Below, piece after piece: positions 43,729 through 52,560 of a stretch of 64,000 nucleotides of DNA. Made by a program: the position numbers and the translations under genes. Location of the stretch: contig CAWAVW010000004.1 of NCBI GenBank assembly GCA_963785585.1, forward strand, positions 2,294,001-2,358,000, given 5' to 3'. Position 1 is the first letter of the stretch; each line of letters opens with the position of its first letter. Origin of the DNA: Palsa-295 sp963785585 (GTDB taxonomy: Bacteria > Acidobacteriota > Terriglobia > Acidiferrales > UBA7541). Below the pieces are notes generated by a model, which saw only the letters and a program-made list of their open reading frames with translations, had not been told where the DNA came from and made no database searches.

Positions 43729-43756
43729 TTGACACACACTTTTGCCGTGATATATT
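43729..43756 (+). promoter_or_regulatory. groESL promoter
   Basis: A perfect -35 TTGACA (43729-43734), 16-bp spacer, and TATATT -10 (43751-43756) preceded by TG-A, so the -10 is also extended. The -10 overlaps the left arm of the CIRCE element by two bases, placing the operator over the start point. Confidence 0.88.
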
Positions 43757-43781
43757 AGCACTCGTCGTGGAGGAGTGCTAA
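43755..43781 (+). promoter_or_regulatory. CIRCE operator (HrcA binding site)
   Basis: TTAGCACTC (43755-43763), nine-base spacer, GAGTGCTAA (43773-43781): an exact match to the CIRCE consensus. HrcA repression of groESL, relieved on heat shock, is therefore predicted. hrcA itself is not in the window. Confidence 0.97.
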
Positions 43782-43848
43782 CTGGTCGCCAGACCACATA
43801 CCACCTCTTCAACGGCAGAATCACCACACAATTGGAGGACTTGCAAAA

Positions 43849-44166
43849 ATGGCAGTCAACATTACGCCTCTACACGACCGCGTGCTCGTGCGGCGCCTAG
43901 AAGAGAAGGAATCCGTGAAGGGCGGAATCATCATCCCCGACTCGGCAAAAGAGAAACCACAGGAAGGCGAAGTGATCGCGGTGGGCAGCGGACGGCGTGA
44001 GAAGGGCGAACTGATCCCCCTCGACGTGAAGCCGGGAGACCGCATCCTGTTTGGGAAGTACAGCGGCAGCGACATCAAGATCGACGACGAGGAATACATG
44101 ATTCTGAAGGAAGACGAAATCCTCGCGAAGTTCGGACCAGCGGCAAAAGCGGCAGGCAAAAAGTAA
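43849..44166 (+). CDS. groS: Co-chaperonin GroES
   Basis: A 105-residue co-chaperonin. NITPLHDRVLVRRLEEKE starts the barrel, the mobile loop is EKESVKGGIIIPDSAKEKP, and GEVIAVGSGRR and DRILFGKYSG follow. It has about ten extra C-terminal residues (AKFGPAAKAAGKK) compared with E. coli GroES. GGAGG precedes the ATG. It is the first gene of a groES-groEL operon under CIRCE control. Confidence 0.97.
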   Translation: MAVNITPLHDRVLVRRLEEKESVKGGIIIPDSAKEKPQEGEVIAVGSGRREKGELIPLDVKPGDRILFGKYSGSDIKIDDEEYMILKEDEILAKFGPAAKAAGKK

Positions 44167-44246
44167 CCTGGCGGAATGCGGCTAAGGCCGCAGACGCACA
44201 ACCATCTCGGACTACGCGAGTAGTTTACGAATAGGAGAAATAGATC

Positions 44247-45893
44247 ATGGCAAAGCAAATCGTGACTGGTGAAGCATCCCGCCAGGCGATCCTGCGCGGT
44301 GTGAACCAGCTTGCGGACGCAGTGAAGATTACGCTGGGTCCGAAGGGCCGCAACGCAGTGATCGAGAAGAAATTCGGTTCGCCGATCATCACCAAGGACG
44401 GCGTGACCGTGGCAAAAGAAATCGAGCTGAAGGATCCCCTGGAAAACATGGGCGCGCAGATGGTGCGTGAAGTTGCCTCGAAGACGTCGGACGTGGCGGG
44501 AGACGGCACCACCACCGCAACCGTGCTGGCGCAGGCCATTTTCAAGGAAGGCGTGAAGGCAGTGGCAGCGGGCGCGAGCCCGACGGCGCTGAAGCGCGGC
44601 ATCGAAAAGGCCGTTACCGTCGCCGTGGAAGAGCTGAAGAAGCAGCACAAAGATGTGAAGGGCGAAATGATCGCCCAGGTGGGCACGATCAGCGCGAACA
44701 ACGACAAGCAGATCGGCTCGATCATCGCGGAAGCGATGAAGAAGGTGGGCAAGGACGGCGTGATCACCGTGGAAGAATCGAAGACCATGGAAACGGCGCT
44801 GGAGGTCGTGGAAGGAATGCAGTTCGACCGCGGCTACCTCTCGCCGTATTTCGTCACGGACCCGGAGCGCATGGAATGCACGCTGGAAGATGTGCGCATC
44901 CTGATCCACGAGAAGAAGATCAGCTCGATGAAGGACCTGCTTCCCTTGCTCGAACAGATTGCCAAGCAAGGCAAGCCACTCTTGATCATCGCCGAAGACG
45001 TTGAGGGCGAAGCGCTCGCGACGCTGGTGGTGAACAAGCTGCGCGGCACGCTGCAGTGCGCGGCCGTAAAGGCTCCTGGCTTCGGCGATCGCCGCAAGGC
45101 CATGCTGGAAGACATCGCGACCTTGACCGGCGGAAAGGCCATCACGGAAGATCTGGGCATCAAGCTCGAGAACGTGAAGGTCGAAGACCTGGGCCGCGCG
45201 AAGAAAGTCACCATCGACAAGGACAACACCACGATCGTCGAAGGCGGCGGCAAGTCTTCGGAAATCGAAGGCCGCGTCCGCCAGATTCGCGCGCAGGTGG
45301 AAGACACCACGTCCGACTACGACCGCGAAAAGCTGCAGGAACGCCTTGCCAAGCTGGTGGGCGGCGTTGCGGTGATTAAAGTCGGTGCGGCAACCGAAAC
45401 CGAACTGAAGGAAAAGAAGGCACGCGTGGAAGACGCGATGCATGCAACGCGCGCGGCAGTCGAGGAAGGAATCGTTCCCGGCGGCGGCGTGGCTCTGGTT
45501 CGTTGCATTCCGGCGCTCGAGAAGCTGAAACTTCAGGACGATGACGCGATCGGCGTCAACATCGTGAAGCGCGCCCTCGAAGAGCCGCTGCGTCAGATTG
45601 TCCACAATGCCGGCGATGAAGGTGCCGTCATTCTGGGCAAGATCCGCGAATCCAAGGACGAGAACTACGGCTACAACGCCGACTCCGGTGAATACGGAGA
45701 CATGGTGAAGGCCGGCGTGATCGATCCTGCCAAGGTTACGCGACTCGCGCTGCAGAATGCGGCGTCGATCGCGGGCTTGATGCTGACGACGGAAGCGCTC
45801 GTCGCCGACATCAAGGAAGAGGACAAGGCAGCAGCGGGCGCAGGCGGCCACGGCGGCGGCGCACCGGGCGGCGGCATGGGCGGGATGTACTAA
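44247..45893 (+). CDS. groL: Chaperonin GroEL
   Basis: A 548-residue 60-kDa chaperonin. Seen: NQLADAVKITLGPKGRN, KDGVTVAKEIEL, DVAGDGTTTATVLAQAI (ATP site), GYLSPYFVTDPE in the apical domain, and the GGMGGMY-type C-terminal tail. AGGAG lies about 9 bases before the ATG. An 80-bp gap separates it from groES; an efficient hairpin terminator follows. Codon usage is more regular than in neighbours, as is usual for a highly expressed gene. Confidence 0.98.
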   Translation: MAKQIVTGEASRQAILRGVNQLADAVKITLGPKGRNAVIEKKFGSPIITKDGVTVAKEIELKDPLENMGAQMVREVASKTSDVAGDGTTTATVLAQAIFKEGVKAVAAGASPTALKRGIEKAVTVAVEELKKQHKDVKGEMIAQVGTISANNDKQIGSIIAEAMKKVGKDGVITVEESKTMETALEVVEGMQFDRGYLSPYFVTDPERMECTLEDVRILIHEKKISSMKDLLPLLEQIAKQGKPLLIIAEDVEGEALATLVVNKLRGTLQCAAVKAPGFGDRRKAMLEDIATLTGGKAITEDLGIKLENVKVEDLGRAKKVTIDKDNTTIVEGGGKSSEIEGRVRQIRAQVEDTTSDYDREKLQERLAKLVGGVAVIKVGAATETELKEKKARVEDAMHATRAAVEEGIVPGGGVALVRCIPALEKLKLQDDDAIGVNIVKRALEEPLRQIVHNAGDEGAVILGKIRESKDENYGYNADSGEYGDMVKAGVIDPAKVTRLALQNAASIAGLMLTTEALVADIKEEDKAAAGAGGHGGGAPGGGMGGMY

Positions 45894-45924
45894 ACTCCGA
45901 ATCGCGCAGGCGATTCGCAACACG

Positions 45925-45960
45925 AAGGGCGCTCCGCTGAAAAGCGGGGCGCCCTTTTTT
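45925..45960 (+). terminator. Rho-independent terminator of groESL
   Basis: GGGCGCTCCGCT (45927-45938) pairs with AGCGGGGCGCCC (45943-45954) with a single G-T wobble and a GAAA loop, followed by six T. The A residues before the stem extend pairing into the T-run. Confidence 0.95.
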
Positions 45961-46080
45961 CATGTGGGTCAGGAGATTTTGCGTGGTTCGCCTTGCCGTC
46001 GTACCGCGTCCACTTGAGCGAAACGCCGTCTCAACGAAAGCGCGCCCGATCGGCGTCGTCACAAATGCTTTGTACGGGCG

Positions 46081-46119
46081 CGACAGCGGCGGCGCCAACA
46101 CCTGACGCCGCTGCTGTCG
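46081..46119. repeat. Strong hairpin at the 3' end of the repeat lipoprotein gene
   Basis: CGACAGCGGCGGCG (46081-46094) and CGCCGCTGCTGTCG (46106-46119) form a 14-bp stem with one G-T pair and an 11-base loop, 17 bp beyond the stop codon. There is no T-run on either side. It may stabilise the 3' end or aid termination; a simple intrinsic terminator is not supported. Confidence 0.5.
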
Positions 46120-46136
46120 TCTAGACCGATTCCAGC

Positions 46137-49100
46137 CTAAAAGATCTGAAACGTTCCGGTGCCGGACGTTCCCACCACCGTCACTGGCGCGGTGGAGTCC
46201 GTTGTGGTTCCGTTGCCGAGCTGGCCGGTACTATTCGATCCCCAGCACTCCACTGTGCCGGTGGTCGTGATGACGCAGGCGTGGTGGTAACCCGCCGTAA
46301 TCTCAATTGCGCCGCTCGACAGGTTCTGCGTAGGAACTGGCTTGTCGTAAAACGTCGTCCCGTTGTAACCGAGCTGCCCTGAACTATTCGAGCCCCAGCA
46401 CACCACGCCGCCCGTTGTATTCACGCTGCACGTAAAATTCTCACCGGTGCCGAGCGACAGGATGTTGCTCAGCGTTCCCGAACCCGACGTGCTCACCACT
46501 TGCACCGGCAAAAACGAATTCCCCGCGGCGACCGAGCCGGTTCCGAGTTCGCCCGCGCTGTTGTCGCCCCAGCAGAGGACCGTGCCGTCATTCACCACGC
46601 CGCACGTCGAATCGAAACCGTCGGCGATGGTGAGCATGTTCGTCAGGGGCGCGGTGCCCGCCGGATCGAGCGACGCAATCGGCGTGGTCGTGCCCGTGTT
46701 GGTTGAACCCGCACCTAATTGACCGAGTCCGCCTTCGCCCCAGCACAGGGAAGCAGTGGAGGTGGTGACAGCGCACGTGTAGTAAGAGCCGCTGGTAATC
46801 TCGCCGACTCCGCTGGAAAGGCCGGTCACGTCCGCCACGCCCGTGTACGTTGCACCGCCGTTGCCAAGCTCGCCTTCGCCGTTGTCGCCCCAGCAGACGG
46901 CTCCGCCCGCCGTGGTAATCGCGCAGACGTGATACTGGCCTGACGAAATGGACGCCACGCCGCTCGTAAGCGTATTCACCTGCACCGGAACGTCCGAATC
47001 CGTCTTGGTTCCGTTGCCGAGTTGCCCGTCGCTGTTCGCGCCCCAACACTTGACGGCCCCGGCGCTGGTCAACGCGCAAGCGAACTGTTGCCCGGCGGTG
47101 ATCTGCACCACGCCGCTCGAAAGTCCGGTGACCGGCACAGGCACGAAGGAACGCGTCGTGGATCCGTTGCCGAGTTGCCCGTTCGAGTTCAGTCCCCAGC
47201 AGTACACCGCGCCGGCCGTTGTGAGCGCGCAGGTGAATTGCTCGCCGCCGGCGACGAACACGCTGCACGTCACGGTCACAGTGATCGTAGTAGCGGACGC
47301 CCTCCCCGAAGCGTTCGAACCGAGCACGCAAGTTCTTCCGACGGGCTGCGTCAGAATCGTGACGGCGTACGGATCGCCTTCGGCGACGGGCGTGGTGAAG
47401 TTCGTCGTCTGGTTGTTTGTGGCTACGGTCAGGTTGTCCGCGCCGTTGTCCTGCAGCACAACGCTGGTGTTCGGCAGCAAGCCCGTAACGATCACGGCGA
47501 TGTTCGAGTTGGCGGTCACGTCCGTGCAGGTCACCGATGCGTTCGTCACGTTTGCGCCAGACACCGTTCCGCTGCCGTTCGTTACGACGCAGTTCTGCGC
47601 GGGATTGGATGGCTGGGTTTCTACGGTGATTGCGTATTTCGAGCCGCTGGCAACTTTGGTCGAGAACGTGAAGGATCCGTTGGCGGTGATGGTCAGCGAA
47701 TCTCCACCGTTGTCTTCGAGGACCAGACCCGTGCCTGTGAGGCCGCTGACGGCACCGCCAACGGTGTAAGAAACTGTCGTCGTTGTGCAGGCGATGGATA
47801 CGTTCGTGACATTCGAGCTGGTCACCGTGCCGGTGCCGCTCGTCACCGCGCAGGTTTGCGCAGGCGACGAAGGCTCGGTGTGCACCGTGACCGCGTACGC
47901 ACCACCACTCGCAATCTTCGTCGCGAAGGTGAACGCGCCGTTCGCCGTGACGGAAAGGTTGTCGCCGCCATTATCCTGCAGCACAAGGCCCGAACCACTG
48001 AGTCCGGAAACGGTGCCGCCAATCGCGTAGGTGTTGGTGGTGCAGGCGACGGTTACGTTTGAAACGTTCGCGCCGGCAACCGTTCCGCTGGCGTTGGTTA
48101 GCGCGCATGTCTGGGAAGGCGACGAGGGTTGCACGTGAACCGTGACGCTGTAGGCCGAGCCGCTGGCAATTTTGGTCGCGAAGGTGAACGCGCCGTTTGC
48201 GGTGACGGAAAGGTTGTCGCCGCCATTGTCTTCGAGCACCAGGCCAGTGCCCGCAAGACCTGAAACGGTGCCGCCGATCGTGTACGTTGACGTGGTGGTG
48301 GTGCACACGACCGTTACGCCGGTTACGTTCGCCGTCGCGGTTCCGGTGCCACTCGTCACGGCGCAGTTCTGGGCGGGACTCGTAGGCTCGGTCAGCACGG
48401 TCACTTTATAGGCGCCGCCGCTGTTGACCTTCGTCGGAAACGTAAAGGCGCCGTTCGCGGTGACGGCCAGATTGTCGCCGCCGTTGTCCTGCAAAACCAG
48501 CCCGGTGCCGCTCAAACCGGAAACCGTTCCCCCGATCGTGTACGCAGCCGTGGTGCAGGTGACGACCACGCCCGTCACGTTTGCGGAGGCCGTGCCAGAA
48601 CCGTTCGATACGACGCAGGTCTGCGCCGGATTCGAAGGCTGGGTTCCGACCGTGACGGCGTACGCCGAGCCGCTCGCAACCGGATTCGTAAACGTAAAAC
48701 TGCCGTTGGCGGTGACAGCGAGACTATTTCCTCCGTTGTCGAGCAGCGTAAGTCCTGCACCGGCGAGACCGGAAACCGATCCGCCGATTGTGTATGTGAT
48801 GTTCGTGCATGCGACTTGAACGTTGGCAACGTTTGCGGTGGCCGTGCCGCTGCCATTCGAGACGACGCAATTCTGCGCCGGATTCGCCGGCTGAGTTCCG
48901 ACCGTCACGCTGTACGAAGAGCCGCTGGCGATCGCGCTCGTAAACGTGAAACTTCCGGTCGCGGTAATCGCCAGACTGTTGCCGCCGTTATCGAGCAGCG
49001 TTAACCCGGTGCCGTTCAGTCCGGACACCGTGCCGCCGATGGTGTAGGTTGTCGCAACGTTCGCGCACGTGACCTGGACGTTGGTGACCGTGGCGGTGGC

Positions 49101-49484
49101 CGTGCCGCTGCCGTTTGAGACCGTGCAGGTCTGAGCGGGGTTCGATGGCTGCGTCTGAACTGTGACGTTGTAGGCGCCACCGCTCGCGACTCCGGTCTTA
49201 AACGCAAACCGGCCGTTGGTCATAATGGTGAGGCTCACGGATCCGTTATTTTCGAGGATCAGTCCCGAGCCGCTCAGACCGGATACCGTGCCGGCAATGG
49301 CAAATGTGGACGAGCCGGTACAACTCGAGAGCGCGACGCAAAGCAGGAGCGTCGCCAGCGCACCCAAGAAGATGCGCGACCGCATCGCAATCGCGGAAGC
49401 CATGGATTCGAGCGGGGAAGATAGCCTGGCTAAACCTGCGGTCACGAGTTGGATCCGACTTTCAGTGATTGCATGGCGGCGCAT
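46137..49484 (-). CDS. Large repeat lipoprotein: eight ~85-residue beta domains followed by RCC1 repeats
   Basis: A 1115-residue predicted lipoprotein. The hydrophobic segment FLGALATLLLCVALSSC ends in a lipobox (Cys55). Residues 61-741 are eight repeats of about 85 residues, each with GTVSGLxGTGLxLxDNGG, FTF, YxVTV, QPSxPAQxC and a second Cys; the eighth is degenerate. Residues 742-1115 carry about seven RCC1-type repeats (CWGxNSxGQLGNG), expected to form a beta-propeller. The ATG at 49484 has AGGAG 5 bases upstream; later ATGs at 49403 or 49385 would give a more ordinary signal length. Surface adhesion or binding is a guess; no enzyme motif is visible. Confidence 0.85.
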   Translation of the reverse strand: MRRHAITESRIQLVTAGLARLSSPLESMASAIAMRSRIFLGALATLLLCVALSSCTGSSTFAIAGTVSGLSGSGLILENNGSVSLTIMTNGRFAFKTGVASGGAYNVTVQTQPSNPAQTCTVSNGSGTATATVTNVQVTCANVATTYTIGGTVSGLNGTGLTLLDNGGNSLAITATGSFTFTSAIASGSSYSVTVGTQPANPAQNCVVSNGSGTATANVANVQVACTNITYTIGGSVSGLAGAGLTLLDNGGNSLAVTANGSFTFTNPVASGSAYAVTVGTQPSNPAQTCVVSNGSGTASANVTGVVVTCTTAAYTIGGTVSGLSGTGLVLQDNGGDNLAVTANGAFTFPTKVNSGGAYKVTVLTEPTSPAQNCAVTSGTGTATANVTGVTVVCTTTTSTYTIGGTVSGLAGTGLVLEDNGGDNLSVTANGAFTFATKIASGSAYSVTVHVQPSSPSQTCALTNASGTVAGANVSNVTVACTTNTYAIGGTVSGLSGSGLVLQDNGGDNLSVTANGAFTFATKIASGGAYAVTVHTEPSSPAQTCAVTSGTGTVTSSNVTNVSIACTTTTVSYTVGGAVSGLTGTGLVLEDNGGDSLTITANGSFTFSTKVASGSKYAITVETQPSNPAQNCVVTNGSGTVSGANVTNASVTCTDVTANSNIAVIVTGLLPNTSVVLQDNGADNLTVATNNQTTNFTTPVAEGDPYAVTILTQPVGRTCVLGSNASGRASATTITVTVTCSVFVAGGEQFTCALTTAGAVYCWGLNSNGQLGNGSTTRSFVPVPVTGLSSGVVQITAGQQFACALTSAGAVKCWGANSDGQLGNGTKTDSDVPVQVNTLTSGVASISSGQYHVCAITTAGGAVCWGDNGEGELGNGGATYTGVADVTGLSSGVGEITSGSYYTCAVTTSTASLCWGEGGLGQLGAGSTNTGTTTPIASLDPAGTAPLTNMLTIADGFDSTCGVVNDGTVLCWGDNSAGELGTGSVAAGNSFLPVQVVSTSGSGTLSNILSLGTGENFTCSVNTTGGVVCWGSNSSGQLGYNGTTFYDKPVPTQNLSSGAIEITAGYHHACVITTTGTVECWGSNSTGQLGNGTTTDSTAPVTVVGTSGTGTFQIF
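47262..49304 (-). repeat. Eight tandem ~255-bp coding repeats
   Basis: The 2,043 bp encoding residues 61-741 of the lipoprotein consist of eight in-phase units of about 255 bp. Units 4 to 6 are the most alike (for instance NGGDNLSVTANGAFTFATKIASG in two of them), and unit 8, next to the RCC1 part, is the most diverged. This gradient suggests expansion by recombination within the array. Confidence 0.85.
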
Positions 49485-49651
49485 CAGTGCTCCTCAAGAA
49501 ATGGCGGTTGCGGCGTAGTTCGCCGTTCACCACGCAATGCGCAAACGGAACAGAAAAACCGTCATGGGAGTGAAAATGGCGCGGATTTTCGAAAGGCCCA
49601 ATCGGAGGGCGCGATTTCGTCGTTTTCGACTGCCTGGGCGAATACGCAGCG

Positions 49652-49664
49652 AAATACAGTATTT
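49652..49664. repeat. Small perfect dyad between divergent secreted-protein genes
   Basis: AAATAC-A-GTATTT is a perfect 6+6 palindrome with one central base, in the 290-bp spacer between the divergent lipoprotein and YXWGXW genes. It could serve as an operator for either. No clear -35/-10 pair is visible nearby, and the rest of the spacer shows nothing I can name. Confidence 0.35.
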
Positions 49665-49776
49665 GCAGTAGGTTAGGTCACCGCGACTTTCGCCCCACCC
49701 CTGTGTTTCATCAGCAGGCGCCAACGAAACCGCAGAAGTTGCGCTTTCCGCGCCCGTAGGATTGGAAGGGGGATAT

Positions 49777-50994
49777 ATGCGCTCGACTTACTTCATACGC
49801 TCGCTGGTTCTGGCTCTGGTTCTCGCGATAGGAATTCCCGCCACGGCTCCGACGGCATCGGCTGCCTGGGGCTTCGGCATTTCCGTTCATTTTGGTCCTC
49901 CCCCGATACCGGTGTACACGCAGCCGATCTGCCCCGGACCTGGCTACATCTTCACACCGGGTTATTGGGCGTACGGTGACGCAGGTTATTACTGGGTTCC
50001 CGGCACGTGGGTGATCGCGCCGCAAGTGGGCTACTTGTGGACGCCGGGCTATTGGGGCTGGGGCGGCGGCGGATATTTCTGGCACGCCGGATACTGGGGC
50101 CCGCACGTCGGATTTTATGGCGGAATTAACTATGGGTTCGGGTACGGCGGCCACGGCTACGACGGCGGCTACTGGAACCATGGCTCGTTTTTCTACAACC
50201 GTGCGGTGAACAACGTGAACATCACGAACATTCACAACACGTACAACCGCACGGTAGTGAATAACTACAACCGGACCAGCTTCAACGGCGGACAGGGCGG
50301 AATCAACGCCCGCGCGAATGGCGCGGAACTCGCGGCCGAGCATGAGCGTCACTTCGCGGCCACGACGGAACAGGCGCGCCAGGAGCATGCCGCCAGCACC
50401 AACCGCGCCATGTTTGCTTCCGAGAATCATGGCCGGCCGGAAGTGGGCGCCACGCAGCGCGCAGGCGAATTCAACAATCGCGGCGCGGAGCAGGCCAATC
50501 GCGGCAACGTGGGCGCGGCGAATCGCGGATTTGAAAACCGCGCAAGCGAAAACCGCAGCTCGAACTTCGCGGCGAACAACGAACGCGCGAATGCCTTCAA
50601 CCGCTCGAATCCGAGCGCGCTGAACAACTCTCGCGCCAACGTAAACAACAACGCCCGACCGAACATAGCGAACAACGAGCGCGCTTCGACGTTCGCGCGG
50701 CCGGCAAACACCCAGCCGTCGAATGCCATGCGCAGCCAGAGCAACGCGGCGCGTTCGATGAGCACGTTTTCGCGGCCATCGAGTGCGGCTTCGGCGCGGC
50801 AGAATACGTCGCGTGCCCAGTCGTTCTCAGCACCGCGCGCAAGCCAGTCGCGCCCGGCGCAGTCGTTCGCCAGCCACGCGTCCGCGCCGCGGCAACAAGC
50901 GGCACGTCAATCCGCTCCGGCGCGGTCGGGCGGCGGAAGCCGCAACAGCGGAGGCGGTTCGCACAATAGCGGGGGAGGCCACGGCCGCCGCTAA
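49777..50994 (+). CDS. Secreted YXWGXW-repeat protein with Asn/Ala/Arg-rich tail
   Basis: A 405-residue protein with a clean signal peptide (MRSTYFIRSLVLALVLAIG..., cleaved near ASA-A). Residues about 50-140 are aromatic repeats of the YXWGXW type (PGYWAYGDAGYYWVPGTW, WTPGYWGWGGGGYFW). An Asn-rich stretch (NNVNITNIHN, about 155-180) follows, then a long disordered tail rich in Ala, Asn, Arg and Ser that ends in Gly/Ser. ATG at 49777 follows GGAAGGGGG. Function is unknown; an envelope or matrix-associated role is likely from composition and secretion. Confidence 0.82.
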   Translation: MRSTYFIRSLVLALVLAIGIPATAPTASAAWGFGISVHFGPPPIPVYTQPICPGPGYIFTPGYWAYGDAGYYWVPGTWVIAPQVGYLWTPGYWGWGGGGYFWHAGYWGPHVGFYGGINYGFGYGGHGYDGGYWNHGSFFYNRAVNNVNITNIHNTYNRTVVNNYNRTSFNGGQGGINARANGAELAAEHERHFAATTEQARQEHAASTNRAMFASENHGRPEVGATQRAGEFNNRGAEQANRGNVGAANRGFENRASENRSSNFAANNERANAFNRSNPSALNNSRANVNNNARPNIANNERASTFARPANTQPSNAMRSQSNAARSMSTFSRPSSAASARQNTSRAQSFSAPRASQSRPAQSFASHASAPRQQAARQSAPARSGGGSRNSGGGSHNSGGGHGRR

Positions 50995-51041
50995 CAACAG
51001 TTAGAGCAAGGGGTGGGTTCGTTCCCCGCCCGCCCCGCAAC

Positions 51042-51087
51042 AAAAAAGAGGCGCTCCGATCCGCTCAATCGGGGCGCCTCTTTTTTT
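51042..51087. terminator. Bidirectional terminator between the YXWGXW and serine hydrolase genes
   Basis: GAGGCGCTCCGAT (51048-51060) pairs with ATCGGGGCGCCTC (51068-51080) with one G-T wobble and a 7-base loop. AAAAAA precedes and TTTTTTT follows, so it can stop transcription from both converging genes. The stem resembles that of the groESL terminator. Confidence 0.93.
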
Positions 51088-51102
51088 GCGTTCGGTCGTT
51101 TG

Positions 51103-52560
51103 CTATTCGGTTGCGGGTCCGAACACGGCGATCTTTCCTTCAGCGTCCGCCGCAAAGTTTACGTTCACCGTCTTGTGCTCGAATTCCGCTCGGTATGTGT
51201 ACACTTCGAGCAACTCTCCGGTCGGACTCGTCTGTTTGCGCAATCGAACAGGCACCAGCGTTTGCAGCGCTCCGTCGGCTTTCAATCCCTTCTGCAGGCC
51301 CGCCGCCACGTCGGGAAAGAGCTCTTCACGCAGCTCGGGTGCAAACATCCGAGGATCGGCATTGCCCGCCGCCAACTTCTCGATTACCGATCGTAGCAAC
51401 GCGGTAAGCTTCGGATCGACGCCGTTGATCGGCGCGAGCGCAGGCGCCTTCACGGCGGGAACGTAAAATCCCGCCACGTTGTGCGCTATTTTTTCGGGGT
51501 CGGAATGCCCGCTATCCAGATTCGTCAGAACCACGACGGTCAGTTTGTCGTCCACATAGCGCGAAATCTGCGTGGTAAACCCCTGCCACGCGCCGCCATG
51601 CTCGATCAAGCGGTGCCCGTTCACCGCGGTAAGATCCCAACCGAAACCGTACGGATAGGTCCTGCCGTTATTGAGCTTCACGGGCGTCCAGATCTGATCC
51701 AGGCTCGCGCGCTTCACCAGCTTTTCGGTGTACAGCGCCGCGTCCCACTTGGCCATATCCGGGATGTCGGTGTAGAGCGCGCCGTCGGCCGTGGTATTCA
51801 TCGTCGGCGAAACCCATTCCTGATTTTTCAGCTCGCCGTTCACCAGCGCATATCCGGCCGAGCGGTTCGGAATAATGTCCGCCTCGCTGATGATCCGCGT
51901 TGCGTTCATTCCCAGCGGCTGAAAGATTCGCTCGTGCAGAAAGTCGCCGTAAAATTCGCCGGTCACTTTGTGAATGAGGAATCCGAGCAGGACGTAGCCG
52001 CTGTTGCTGTATTGCCATTTTTCGCCCGGTTGAAAATCGAGCGGCATCGCGGCGATCTTCTGGTATAGCTCGTCTTCGGAGTAATCCTGCCGCATGTTGA
52101 TGGGGCCGCCGGGCTTGATGCTGTTTTCACTCTCGTAGTCGTGAATCCCGGAGGTGTGCGTCAGCAAATGGCGGACGGTGATCGGCTTCCATGTGGCCGG
52201 CGCGTCCGGGAAATACCGGCTAACCGGATCGTCAAGATGAACTTTGCCCTCCTCGACTAGCATCATCACCGCCATCGAAGTAAACTGCTTGCCCACCGAT
52301 CCCGTCTGAAAGATCGATTCCGGTTTCACGGGAACATCGAGCTCCAGGTTCGCGAGTCCGTAGCCCTTTGCTTTGATTATTTTTCCGTCGCGCATCACAC
52401 CCAGCGCCAGCCCCGGAATCCGCTGGCGCGCCATTTCGCTCTGTACGTAGGCGTCGATCGAAGTATCGGTCGAATCGGCTTGCGCCTTCGCGCGGAGCGC
52501 AACGCTTGTAAATGCCGCGAGGCAAATCACCGTCACTGCCAGACTGCCAATCGCTTTCAT
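51103..52560 (-). CDS. Secreted serine hydrolase, class C beta-lactamase / DD-peptidase-like fold
   Basis: A 485-residue protein with a signal peptide (MKAIGSLAVTVICLAAF..., to about residue 27). Catalytic SxxK is SVGK (Ser88-Lys91 from the chosen start), the Tyr motif is YSNSGYVLLG, and the third motif is HGGAWQG, as in AmpC-like esterases and penicillin-binding protein relatives. A C-terminal domain of about 110 residues of unknown role follows. Most such homologues are peptidases or esterases, not resistance enzymes. ATG at 52560 is preferred over one ten codons upstream. Confidence 0.87.
   Translation of the reverse strand: MKAIGSLAVTVICLAAFTSVALRAKAQADSTDTSIDAYVQSEMARQRIPGLALGVMRDGKIIKAKGYGLANLELDVPVKPESIFQTGSVGKQFTSMAVMMLVEEGKVHLDDPVSRYFPDAPATWKPITVRHLLTHTSGIHDYESENSIKPGGPINMRQDYSEDELYQKIAAMPLDFQPGEKWQYSNSGYVLLGFLIHKVTGEFYGDFLHERIFQPLGMNATRIISEADIIPNRSAGYALVNGELKNQEWVSPTMNTTADGALYTDIPDMAKWDAALYTEKLVKRASLDQIWTPVKLNNGRTYPYGFGWDLTAVNGHRLIEHGGAWQGFTTQISRYVDDKLTVVVLTNLDSGHSDPEKIAHNVAGFYVPAVKAPALAPINGVDPKLTALLRSVIEKLAAGNADPRMFAPELREELFPDVAAGLQKGLKADGALQTLVPVRLRKQTSPTGELLEVYTYRAEFEHKTVNVNFAADAEGKIAVFGPATE

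Noticed and set aside
43821..45923. Minus-strand open frame of 700 codons opposite groES-groEL
   Set aside because: Antisense to the chaperonin operon, lacking any known domain; a well-known artefact at groEL loci with high GC.
46000..46136. Intrinsic terminator for the repeat lipoprotein gene
   Set aside because: The 14-bp stem at 46081-46119 has no T-run in either direction, so I record it only as a hairpin.
46948..48819. Several plus-strand open frames within the repeat lipoprotein gene
   Set aside because: They repeat with the 255-bp units and have no start signals; the minus-strand frame has signal peptide, lipobox and two domain types.
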